From: Microglena sp. YARC
Taxonomy: Eukaryota > Chlorophyta > Chlorophyceae > Chlamydomonadales > Chlamydomonadaceae
Assembly: GCA_022414725.1 (NCBI GenBank)
Contig: CM039462.1
Coordinates: 15,241,245 to 15,305,244 of the forward strand
Reading direction: 5' to 3'
DNA length: 64,000 bases
The translations under genes were made by a program, and so were the position numbers. Shown piece after piece: positions 39,006 through 48,353 of the stretch; the first letter of the stretch is position 1; each line of letters starts with the position of its first letter. The notes beneath the pieces are model-generated. The model saw only the letters and a program-made list of their open reading frames with translations, was not told the origin of the DNA and made no database searches.

Positions 39006-39223
39006 ACAGTACTATGTCAGCTTCCTGTTGACTGCGTCATCGGTTCTTCTGACACGCGCTGTCTAGCCTGTACCCTGATCAGGTTCCAGGCTACCGCCCC
39101 CTTTCCTCCACTGGTGCCCCTTAATGGGTCTCCTGTGCTTGTAACTTATTCTCGTCTCCGCATTTATAGATTGGCGTGCTGCACACACAAAGTCCACTCT
39201 CCGGAGTGTTATCCAAGCTGATA
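39006..39223 (+). repeat. 5' long terminal repeat
   Basis: 218 bp, paired with 42006-42223. It includes CTTCCTGTTGACTGCGTCAT and a TATTCTCGTCTCCGCATTTATA region that could hold a promoter. Confidence 0.7.
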
Positions 39224-39261
39224 GGTTTATACGGCCCTTCATTTACTACCACTGCTTTGCG

Positions 39262-40340
39262 ATGCAACTTCCGCGAGGACCTCCCGCCATTTTGAGAAAC
39301 TCCATGACATGGATGGTCTTTCCTGGACGCGCGGGATGCGCAGTATCATTCTCAGCGATGGCTGCGACCAATCCTTCCAACGGAGGCACGGCTCCTCTTG
39401 ATGATTGGCTAGACGTTTGTGCACCAGCTGCCTCTGCTAGCGGTCATGAGAGTCCTTCCGCCATCGTGGAAGTAACCCCCCCCGGTCATTCCTCCATCTT
39501 CTCTTCCTTTTCCTCCCCTGCCGTCTGTCGCCTCCTCCCGTCTGTCGTAGATGACTGTGACGTGCAGACTCAAGTCGGCGACTAGCCTGGACATCGGTGG
39601 AGATACCCCGTCTTCGTCTGCTCGCGTCCTTGTCGTCGCTGACCTTTCTCCGGTGTTTGAGGCTCTGCCTGCATACCGGAGGTTGCCAAGCCGACCAAGC
39701 TCCCTGCTGATGTCTACGTCGTCTTTGCCCCCTTTGCTCTGCCCAGCCGACGGTCGGCTACTGGCATGAGCTTGCGCTCTAGTGGCTCTGTGCTACCTTC
39801 TGGAGAATTTTTTCGATCAAGCTGGCGGATCGCCGGCACTGCCGTAGGGTTCGCCAGAGGAGGACGACCTACGCGTCTGGACCTGGAGATTCTGGAGGTG
39901 GTAGGAGGCAGGGGGGTATGGTCAGCACCACTACGGGTGCTGCTCCCTCTACCCCCCAACCGGGTGAGTCGAGCGATAGAGGGGGGGACTTGGGATTGAC
40001 TGATCATCGACGGCGGGATATTAGGACCTTTACATGCCTCGGCTCTGCTCTTCGCATCCTAGCGATAAATGTTCGAATTCTGCCCTTGCGATTTGCGATT
40101 TTCTGCCATTGGTGCGATTTTCTGCACCAGGTGTGACTTGCTGCACTGTCATTCTCGTCTCCTTTTTCCCATACCTCAAATCTCGAATTCGACCTAACGC
40201 TTCCCCACCTTCTGTGATCCCAGGTCTCGCAGCGCCGGACTTCGCCCATGCTACAGGCCGCAGTGGACGCCGTCCTGGCCCTAGTCCAGCGGCCGTGGAG
40301 GATCTTTGGCATGATATCTTGGTGGATATTTTTCTCTCTT
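39262..40340 (+). other. Internal region of the LTR element, possible gag remnant
   Basis: Overlapping short frames, for example one from 39262 with MAATNPSNGGTAPLDDWLDV, are Ser/Pro-rich. No CCHC knuckle or other gag signature is seen. Confidence 0.25.
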
Positions 40341-40599
40341 AGGCTCCTTGCGACCCCTGGGTGCGTTCCGTGGTTCGTCAGAGGTTACTACTTTGTCTTC
40401 CCGTGCCCCTGGTTCCCCCCTTAGGTGTATGCCTTAGCTACGTGAGTTTGGGTTCAAGTGTTTGAGTTCTGATAGAGCTTAGGAATTTTTAGTTAAGTGG
40501 TATAGAGGCATGGTTGATCTCGATTAGTTGGGGCATGCATGAGTTGTTGATGATGACACTGCTCAGCATGGTGCTAGTGTGTTATCTTTGCAATCGCGT

Positions 40600-40815
40600 G
40601 TTCATCTAGGGAGACAAGACTCCTTCGGAGCTTTTCTTTGGGGTTGCACCTGATGTGTCGTTGTTGCGTTTGTTTGGTTGCCCTTGCTATGTAATCTTAG
40701 TATTGGGCAGTCACGCAACAAGCTAGTTAGAAAGGCATTATTTGGTAGACTGGTTGGGTATTCCCTGGTGAGTAAGGGTTATTATATTTGGGTTTCCAAT
40801 GTTGCGCCAGTTAGT
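40600..40815 (+). pseudogene. Copia integrase C-terminal fragment
   Basis: One frame reads KTPSELFFGVAPDVSLLRLF then GCPCYV, and after a frameshift RNKLVRKALFGRLVGYSL and SKGYYIWV. TPxELxxGxxPDxSxLRxFGC...Y followed by KxxxKAxxGxxVGYxxxxKGYxIW is diagnostic of Ty1/Copia integrase. One frameshift near 40700 and flanking stops. Confidence 0.75.
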
Positions 40816-41421
40816 AGTGAGTAGTGATGTACTCTCTATCTCCAGTTCCGTTCTAAACTGTCTTTCTGGGTTCTCCCTTTAGTATGGGTCCCCGTGCCCG
40901 CTTGCATCCCTCCTGTCATCAAACGGTGATATGTTATGTGTTACCGGTAATTCCCTACGCCCTTTAACAACCCCAATTGTTGTTGGCTGGCCTGGCTGGA
41001 TGTATCATTGTTGCATTCTAGACCAGGGCCTGATCTTGCTGTATTGTGTGTGAAGTTTTAGGGCGGGGGGGAGTTGGATATCCAACTATAATCTTAGCCG
41101 AATCTCAGGGGGTCGCCAGGCCCTCCTCTGTGCCACGTTTTAGCGGTGAAGCTTTAGGATTTAGACAGCCTTCGATCATAGTGGTACCTGGATCAGGTCC
41201 ATTGCCTTATAGTCACTGTGATGACGTAGCCGTTGCCGATAGCGCAAGTGATGATCTTGAACACTGGTCTAGTTTGATACTGCGTATGGCTGGGGTGTTA
41301 CAGTCAACCCAGGATTCATTGTTTTAGGTGCTGCTGGTTCTCATACGTAGGTTAACATGGCCCTATGTGTGAGTGCCTATTCCTCAGCACCTCCTAGACT
41401 GACTTATAGGGGTTCCCATAA

Positions 41422-41778
41422 ATGGGTTCCCATTGGCTGAACACAGAAAGAATGAGGGTGGTGGATAGAGCACACATCCCTCGCTCAATGAGACACTGTC
41501 AAATGTGTGGGTTCCAAAAACCTGAGGATGAAATGCATATGTTTGAGTGCCCTTTTTATAATGATATTCGCCTCCGCTACCAGAAGCTGTTTACAGATAT
41601 GTATAGGCATGTCCATGAGGATACCAACTTAACCGTATGGAATGTGGAATTCTGCGATTCCACATTCAGAACCTTTATGAATGGAAATGGCACTAAGTCT
41701 TTTTGGAGCAACCTAGCCGACTATCTTTCTACTTGTCAGCGTATACTACTAGAACACGAGTGCCATACAGGCATCTGA
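41422..41778 (+). pseudogene. Fragment with a LINE-type C-terminal zinc knuckle
   Basis: The 118-residue frame contains RHCQMCGFQKPEDEMHMFEC then PFYNDIRLRYQKLF: a CX2C...HX4C finger in the EDExHxxxECPxYxxIR context usual at the C terminus of reverse transcriptases of RTE/L1-like LINEs. No RT precedes it. It lies inside the LTR element, so it is probably a captured or inserted fragment. Confidence 0.45.
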
Positions 41779-42005
41779 TCAGAAGGGCTGTGTCGAGGAC
41801 AAACAAACCAAACTCCCAACCACCGTTTTGGTGGCGTAGGTATTAAACCCCTTAGAGCCGGACCCAGATCTCAACCACTTACAGTGGCGGAGGTAAGAAG
41901 CTAACAAATGAGAAGTCACAAGAAGAAGAAAAAAAGGGATGATAAATTACGGTGCCACTAAGCAGTCCAGGGCTTCCTGTCTTGCTCTTCTACAAGTAGA
42001 AAGAC

Positions 42006-42223
42006 ACAGTACTATGTCAGCTTCCTGTTGACTGCGTCATCGGTTCTTCTGACACGCGCTGTCTAGCCTGTACCCTGATCAGGTTCCAGGCTACCGCCCC
42101 CTTTCCTCCACTGGTGCCCCTTAATGGGTCTCCTGTGCTTGTAACTTATTCTCGTCTCCGCATTTATAGATTGGCGTGCTGCACTCACAAAGTCCACTCT
42201 CCGGAGTGTTATCCAAGCTGATA
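42006..42223 (+). repeat. 3' long terminal repeat
   Basis: Direct repeat of 39006-39223; the visible difference is CACTCAC for CACACAC at 42184. Confidence 0.7.
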
Positions 42224-42527
42224 CCTGGCAAATGCGCTCTGTAGCACTTCCTCGCGATTCAAACGCTGATTTCAGCGTTTATTCCGCTTCTTGCCGCTGC
42301 TGGTTGCCTCAGGATGATCAGTCCATAATTGCGTGGCAGGGACGGTGCCCTGCTGCTGCGAATCCATTTAGGTGAAACTGTGCTATCGATGATGAGTGTC
42401 CGAGAAAGAAAGAAAGGATGCGGGACTCCAAAGCAGCGTGATTTGTAAGAGGCGCGCGCCAACTTCGGGACGTCACCAGATCTAATTCAACAACCGAATT
42501 TAACCGCCCCTTAACTTTCTTTAACGG

Positions 42528-42577
<50 letters not shown>
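42528..42577 (+). repeat. Poly-G run of about 50 bases
   Basis: Longest G homopolymer in the window, between AACCGCCCCTTAACTTTC and GCGCCCGTTGCACTAACCGG. The true length is probably uncertain in the assembly. Confidence 0.9.
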
Positions 42578-42581
<4 letters not shown>

Positions 42582-43369
42582 CGTTGCACTAACCGGGGCG
42601 GTTGGTCTTTAACCGGATCTCAACTTTTTGTGTTTCCGACCAAACACCGGTTAGCGCCAAAAATAACGAATTTAACCGCCGCTTAGGGGTAGGTCACACT
42701 GCTCTTGCTTTTGGTCCATTTAGCTTTTGCTTTTGGTCCGATTTTGGCCCGATTTTGGTGGGGACAAAAGCGACCAAAAGCGGACCAAAAGCTAAATCGA
42801 AAGCAAAATCTGGTCTACCCCTTAGGGGTAGGTCACACTGCTTTTGGTCCGGCCGATTTTGGTCCGATTTTGGTCCGATTTTGGTCGATTTTGCCTATCA
42901 CCAAAATCTTAGTGGTCACACTACAACATTGACCAGAATCGATTTTGGTCAGGACCAAAATCGGACCAAAAGCAAAAGCTAAATCGAGCAAAAGCAAAAT
43001 CAGGGGGGGGGGGGGTATTGGCCTCGATTTTGCTTTTGGTCCGGATTTTTTTCTGGAACTTTACATTGTTTTCTGTTGTTATCTTTTCCGTATCTTCGTT
43101 GTTTCACTCATACCATTTCTTATCCAATTCTTAATTATTGTTGCTTCTAGTCTTCAAATTTTTCAAAGGGTGTGGCACAGTCGCAAGCTGATATTGTGTT
43201 GATATGTGGCCCAAATAGCTGCAAATGAGAAGGAACATGTTACATTAATTGTATAAAAAATACGAAATCATCCAACTCTCTCTCGCTATTGGGGATGTCT
43301 CTTCAGCCTATTGGGCTTGCACATGATCATTAGGCGTGTGCTGTCAAGCAACTGCCTACTCAGCTTTTT

Positions 43370-43450
43370 CAACGCTTTTTCTTTCAGCACTTCTTGTCAC
43401 GGTTGGGCAAGTCTGTCAGCCTATTTGGCTTACCCCTGGACTGTCACACA
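43370..43450 (+). repeat. Dispersed repeat family R1, copy 4, inside the Harbinger element
   Basis: CACGGTTGGGCAAGTCTGTC and GGCTTACCCCTGGACTGTCA parallel 5040-5090. Confidence 0.6.
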
Positions 43451-43539
43451 CTGACCTAGACATGTCATAGGCTGACCCCTGGACTGGCACTGATTAACCT
43501 AGAAACCGTGGCCTGGGCAGCCTAGGTTTCTAGGTAAGT

Positions 43540-44165
43540 TTCTAGGTCAGAACGAGGATGGTGCCTGCTACCCCTCAAATCCGAGTGGGCCATGAAAAAG
43601 TTTCCCAACTGTGCGTGTGTGTAGGTTACGGGCTCAACCCCGAGCACCCTCTCCATGTAGGAAGCTAGCAAGTTCCTCTTGTGACCAGATGCACCCATGG
43701 TACCAGGTTCCCAATTGACTGTGTTGATATCAAAGGAACAAACAGGTTCCATCTGCATGTCTTGAGGATAAGGATGCCTGCACTCCAAGAAGTTGTGCAA
43801 GGCACAGCAATACAGCATATCTGCATATCCGAGAAACCTTGATCGCAGTGACAGGGTCTCGAAGACGTGTACTGTACAGTAGCCTAAATCGACCCTTCAG
43901 TCTACCGAATGCACACTCAACAACCCGCCTTGTTCTAATCAAAGCATAGTTGAAGTTGAACTGGGCAGGTGTAGGGTTGCCCACCTCCTAACACTTCATG
44001 ACGTGCTCTGTCAACTTAAAGGCACCATCGCCAACAAAAATACGGCATTGCTTCCACCCCATCAATATGTCGAGGCTGTGAGCCTTGGGGCATGGCCAAG
44101 TACTCCTGGATTCTCAGGCCTAGACCACTCATATTAAAGCAAGCAGCATCCCCTGCTTTTTTGAC
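43540..44165 (-). pseudogene. Harbinger (DDE_Tnp_4) transposase remnant
   Basis: In minus order: FNMSGLGLRIQEYL near 44110, then CRIFVGDGAFKLTEHVMK at about 44045-43990 (GDG carries the second catalytic Asp), a TAA, then PAQFNFNYALIRTRRVVECA and FGRLKGRFRLLY at about 43985-43885 (the Glu of DDE), CRYAVLLC and, in another frame, CCALHNFLECRHPY near 43810-43770. The FNYxxSxxRxxVExxFGxLKxRFR block and LHNF are diagnostic. The first Asp region and N terminus are missing and there are at least two breaks. Confidence 0.75.
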
Positions 44166-44525
44166 AGCGCACATTTTTTGAAGGCATCGGCACTTTGGGG
44201 GCTGTCAAAAAAATTGTCATCAGTTCAAAAAACATTACAGCTTTTAGACTTGAAAACAATCAGTTATTACTACTGTATTTAAGTACCTGACCAAAAGCAA
44301 AATCGAAAGCAAAAATCGGATCAATAAATTGTCTCAAAAGACCAGATTTTGCTTTCGATTTAGCTTTTGGTCCGCTTTTGGTCGCTTTTGGTCCCCACCA
44401 AAATCGGGCCGTAACCAAAATCGGACCAAAAGCAAAAGCTAAATCGACCAAAAGCAAGAGCAGTGTGACCTACCCCTTAACCGGACCCTTAACTGGTTGG
44501 AAACAAGCTGTTAGTGTCAATCCTG

Positions 44526-44665
44526 GGTTTTTTTTTTTTTTTTTTTTTTAGTTGTGAAAGGACTTTCACCCCAGGAGGTGGGTCTCCCGACACAAACCAG
44601 CGACACAGAGGATTCAGTTCGAATGGTGGTGCCACTCCTACAATATGCAAAGTAGGCGCAGTTAG
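44526..44665 (-). mobile_element. SINE-like repeat family S2, copy with poly-A on the minus strand
   Basis: A T run of about 22 bases, then AGTTGTGAAAGGACTTTCAC, CCCCAGGAGGTGGGTCTCCC, GACACAAACCAGCGACAC, GGATTCAGTTCGAATGGTGG and ATATGCAAAGTAGGCGC. The minus strand thus ends in poly-A. Confidence 0.65.
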
Positions 44666-45051
44666 GGTTGGTGAGAGATACCAACCCACGACCAAACGAA
44701 CATTCACCACTACCCCTGTTGACCACGGCAGACAAGCTCCCTGCCATGGTCGTTAGAGGCGGAATCAAGGAGACATAACTAGAGAACCACCACGAGGGCA
44801 GAAATCCGACAGTACTTCCCTACAAGGTTTGCTTAGGGCCAGGACGCCAAAATACTGAGGAATCTAACCTCACCAACCCCTTCCTACTCTCGCAAGTAGG
44901 GTCGATACAGCAAGGGTACTGTAGATCACAAGGGATGTAGAACACACCACATTTGTAACTCAGCCTGCGTGTCCTGCGATCTTACGCCGCCCCTAACCGC
45001 TAAGGTAAACCTCGGCAAGCCAGGAAAAGAGCAATCTCCAGTGGAACTATG

Positions 45052-45110
45052 GTCTGGGCGATTTTCGCGCCCAGACCGGTCTATTTGGGCGAATTTCACG
45101 CCCAGACCAG
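45052..45110. repeat. Nested dyads of GGTCTGGGCG / CGCCCAGACC
   Basis: Two successive hairpins around TTTTCG and ATTTCA, with a diverged copy at 45296-45340. 44666-45050 shows no recognised gene. Confidence 0.65.
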
Positions 45111-45590
45111 GTGGTTGTGTGTGATGTGGTGGGGGAGTGAGGGGTGTGTTGTGAAGATATGGGTGGGTGGTAAGTTGTAAGAACGTGTGTGTGATGGGGG
45201 GGAGTGTGTGGTTATGTGTGATGTGGTGGGGAGTGAGTGTGGGTTAGGTGGTGAAGAGGGAAGGTGTGAGTGTGTGTGTTTGGAGGGATTTACTGGCCCA
45301 GACCGGTCTAGGCGACTCGCACGCCCTGGCCAGGGTTGTGTGGTGGTGGGGTGGGGTGAGGGTGTGATGTGAAGGTTGGTGGTGGTTTGTAGTAAGAACG
45401 TGTTTGTGATAGGGGGTGAGTGATGGTTATGGCGTGTGGTGGGGGAGTGAGATTGTGGGGTGGTGGTCAAGAGGGGTGTGTGTGTGTGGGGGGGGGAGGG
45501 TGGGAGGAGGGGGGAGTGTTTGGCAGTGTGAGGTTGAAGGGGTGTGATAGAGGGGGACAGTGTGTGTAGGTGGAGCGTTAGGCTGTGGGC
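45110..45590 (+). repeat. GTGTGGTGGGG minisatellite
   Basis: Irregular repeats with GTGTGATGTGGTGGGGGAGT and AAGAACGTGTGTGTGAT, about 210 bases per higher-order unit, interrupted by the dyad at 45296-45340. The 218-codon minus frame is Pro/His/Thr-rich low complexity. Confidence 0.85.
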
Positions 45591-45737
45591 AAGGAATGAG
45601 GGTGGAGAAAAGAAGAAGTGAAAAGAAACTTGGACCACAGGAGGAAGCATACCTAAGCCATTACCTGAGAAAGTCTGAACAGGAGGTGTTGGAAGGAGGT
45701 GAATGTGAAGAGCAGAGGAATCAACCGGAGCGAGGTA

Positions 45738-45840
45738 CGAGCTCCACGGCAATCACGCCTTTAGGCGTGATTGCGGAAATTTTCGCATTTCCTGAGTAGG
45801 TTGTGGGGGGATTGATGAGTAAATAATTGTGTAGACTGAC
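45738..45840 (+). repeat. Dispersed repeat R4 with hairpin
   Basis: GCAATCACGCCTTTAGGCGTGATTGC (45749-45774, split here by its AAAG-type loop) forms a perfect stem-loop, followed by GGTTGTGGGGGGATTGATGA and AATAATTGTGTAGACTG. The same block is at 47244-47345. Confidence 0.8.
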
Positions 45841-46505
45841 AGCGCCGCCCGGTACAGTGATGAGGGGACCAGGCCAGGTCCACTGCGTTCCATCGTTCAC
45901 TGCGAGGGGTGTGGAGTAAGGAGTTGCGATAAATGAGGGAGATAAGGTCTGGTGGCCGGCCGTTTAATGAGCCTGAAACCCTGTACAGACTGACAGCGCC
46001 GCGGTACAGTGATGAGGGGTCCAGGCCAGGTCCACTGCGTTCCATCGTTCACTGCGAGGGGTGTGGAGTAAGGAGTTGCGATAAATGAGGGAGATAAGGT
46101 CTGGTGGCCGGCGTTTAATGAGCCTGAAACCCAGTACAGACTGACAGCGCCGCGGTACAGTGATGAGGGGTCCAGGCCAGGTCCACTGCGTTCCAGCGTT
46201 CACTGCGAGGGGTGTGGAGAAAGGAGTTGCGATAACTGAGGGAGATAAGGTCTGGTGGCGGCGTTTAATGAGCCTGAAACCCAGTACAGACTGACAGCGC
46301 CGCGGTACAGTGATGAGGGGTCCAGGCCAGGTCCACTGCGTTCCAGCGTTTCACTGCGAGGGGTGTGGAGAAAGGAGTTGCGATAACTGAGGGAGATAAG
46401 GTCTGGTGGCCGGCGTTTAATGAGCCTGAAACCCAGTACAGACTGACAGCGCCGCGGTACAGTGATGAGGGGTCCAGGCCAGGTCCACTGCGTTCCAGCG
46501 TTCAC
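45831..46505 (+). repeat. About 151-bp tandem array, 4.5 copies
   Basis: The unit includes GACTGACAGCGCCGCGGTAC, GAGGGGTCCAGGCCAGGTCC, GAGTTGCGATAAATGAGGGA and GCGTTTAATGAGCCTGAAAC. Starts near 45836, 45989, 46140, 46289 and 46441. It abuts R4, whose GTGTAGACTGACAG end begins the first unit. Confidence 0.9.
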
Positions 46506-46783
46506 GGCGGGTTGAGGGAAGTTAATGAAGGATGCCTACGGTGATAAAAATTGATCTGCCAGCCTTGATATAGCCCTACGTACTGCAGTACGGTTACTTT
46601 TTTACCTCGGAAAAGTGACATTCCCAAGCCGGTTTCAAAACAGTCTGCAAATCAATATGCAAAATCTGTGTTGCTACTTTCGGCACTTTCGCACTCATTG
46701 CTCTCGTCTCGAATGTCTCTTAACCCGAAGCCCACGCCATTTTTCAATCTCCATCTGCGCAACGGATGTCTCAGCCTTAAAAA

Positions 46784-46925
46784 TTTTTTTTTTTTTTTTT
46801 TAGTTGTGAAAGGATTTTCACCCCAGGAGGTGGGTCTCCCGACACAAACCAGCGACACGGAGGATTCAGTTCGAATGGTGGTGCCACTCCTACAATATGC
46901 AAAGTAGGCGCACTTATATGGCGCC
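46784..46925 (-). mobile_element. SINE-like repeat family S2, third good copy
   Basis: A T run of about 18 bases followed by the same 120-base body as at 44550-44665, nearly identical. Confidence 0.65.
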
Positions 46926-47243
46926 TACTTTTTTTTTATGCCTACTCGTGCCTACTAGTAGCAGTCCCGTAGTCCCGCACGCGCCGCTGTGGTTTCGTGG
47001 TTTTTGATGGTGGAGGGGTCAGACCTGGACGGTTTCTTAGCTTCATATTTTGCCGAATGGCTAATTTCTCTGTTGTCGCAAGTCAACCCTCAATTCGAGA
47101 TGAAAATGTAGCCGAAGGACATGAAGAAGCTATCAGCGCAAGCTGGGGCGAAGCAGGTGAGCACTACCTAACCTTCTTTCAGCACCTTTCGGCACCTCCA
47201 ACTTTCTCAAATCCGATCTTTTTCGGCTTCCGCATCTTTGGCG

Positions 47244-47345
47244 CAGCTCCACGGCAATCACGTCTTTAGGCGTGATTGCGGAAATTTCGCAAATCCTGAA
47301 GAGGGTGTGGGGGGATTGATGTGCGAATAATTGTGTAGACTGTCA
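47244..47345 (+). repeat. Dispersed repeat R4, second copy
   Basis: GGCAATCACGTCTTTAGGCG hairpin at 47254-47279, then GTGTGGGGGGATTGATGTGC and TAATTGTGTAGACTG. 46926-47243 and 47346-47590 show no recognised gene. Confidence 0.75.
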
Positions 47346-47595
47346 GAACTACGAAATTGGGATATTTCCAGCTCGCTCCTTCCTATCGTCTTGAATTTCC
47401 AAGCATTCCTTGCCCTTCTCGTCTTATCATCTAGAGCATCATGCAAAACCATGTAACACTCCAATCAAATGCAAATCCCTTACAGTCAGGTTTGTCCCTC
47501 TTTTCCAACTACATTTTAAACACAGAGACCTCCTGGCGGCTTATTATTATAATTGTATCATTAAATAAGCACTATAGCACGAACTCAGTGCTCCC

Positions 47596-47706
47596 ATATG
47601 TAAAACGATTGTTTGGGGTTCAGTTCATCAATGCTATTCTTTTAAGCCCTTCATGTCACGGTTGTGCAAGTCCCTTAGCCTATTTGGCCTACCCTGGACT
47701 GTAACA
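47596..47706 (+). repeat. Dispersed repeat family R1, copy 5
   Basis: AAACGATTGTTTGGGGTTCA, CACGGTTGTGCAAGTCCCTT and GGCCTACCCTGGACTGTAAC, nearly the same as 4987-5095. Confidence 0.7.
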
Positions 47707-47713
47707 TACACTC

Positions 47714-47764
47714 TAACAGTGGTTTGTGTACCTGTACTAATTACAGGTACACAAACCACTGTTA
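47714..47764. repeat. Perfect hairpin, 23-bp arms and 5-base loop
   Basis: TAACAGTGGTTTGTGTACCT with TGTA, a CTAAT loop, then the exact reverse complement. It directly follows the end of the R1 copy. Confidence 0.9.
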
Positions 47765-48353
47765 AACTAGTGTAAACACAGTGCTAACCCATGGAGGGTC
47801 GATCGCGAAGCCACTTTTCCAGTAATACTTTTTGGGCGGTCTTCGCCTGCCTTCAGCACTTTTTTAGATGTGAAAAGATTTAACCCCAGGAGGCAGGTCT
47901 CCGAACTCAAAACCAGCGACACCGAGACATTCTTTATATTGAAAGGGTGCATTATGGGTGGGTGAGTGCGCATAGCTTTTCATTTCAGGAACGAGCAGCA
48001 GCTTCAAAGCAGCTCCCCTGGCTTTGCTACCCAGCTAATCCTATTGCAAACTTAGTGCAACTGGAGACTGACGTATTTAGCTTTCCAGCACTCATGAATT
48101 CTTGGGTCTTAGCCCAGTGGCTGGCTCATGAAGCTGCCAGAAGCTGCTTCTTGTAGCCGAAAAGAAAAGCTAAGGGGTGTGAGCCACAGAGATGCAGAAA
48201 AGGGTGCCGAGGACCCCATATTTTTTCACTTTCCCCCACTTTTTCAACGGTTTCGGGGCCTACGACCAAATCGGAAACGATTAACAGCTTGCGCCTCCCC
48301 AAAATACGTTTTGATGGCCCCCCGCCGAGGACCCCCAACATTTGCAGTGTTGC

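Larger units (their letters stand above)
39006..42223 (+). mobile_element. Short Copia-type LTR retrotransposon, internally deleted
   Basis: Two 218-bp direct repeats, 39006-39223 and 42006-42223, lie exactly 3000 bases apart and differ at about one position, so insertion or exchange is recent. CCTG flanks both outer sides as a possible 4-bp duplication. The repeats begin ACAGTACTATG and end AGCTGATA, not the usual TG...CA. The interior is only 2.8 kb and has one clear retroelement block, the Copia integrase tail at 40600-40815. Gag, protease and RT are not recognised, so the element is probably non-autonomous. Confidence 0.65.
42686..44476 (-). mobile_element. PIF/Harbinger-type DNA transposon, 1791 bp
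   Basis: It starts GGGGTAGGTCACACTGCTCT and ends with the exact inverted copy. TTA flanks both sides (42683-42685 and 44477-44479), the hallmark PIF/Harbinger duplication. The inverted repeats extend about 130 bp and are built from short words GACCAAAAGC / GCTTTTGGTC and AAATCG / CGATTT. A second GGGGTAGGTCACACTGC preceded by TTA sits inside at 42827, so a short relative or partial duplication abuts the left end. Contains the transposase remnant at 43540-44165. Confidence 0.85.

Noticed and set aside
45096..45752. 218-codon minus frame rich in Pro, His and Thr
   Set aside because: Shadow of the GTGTGGTGGGG minisatellite.
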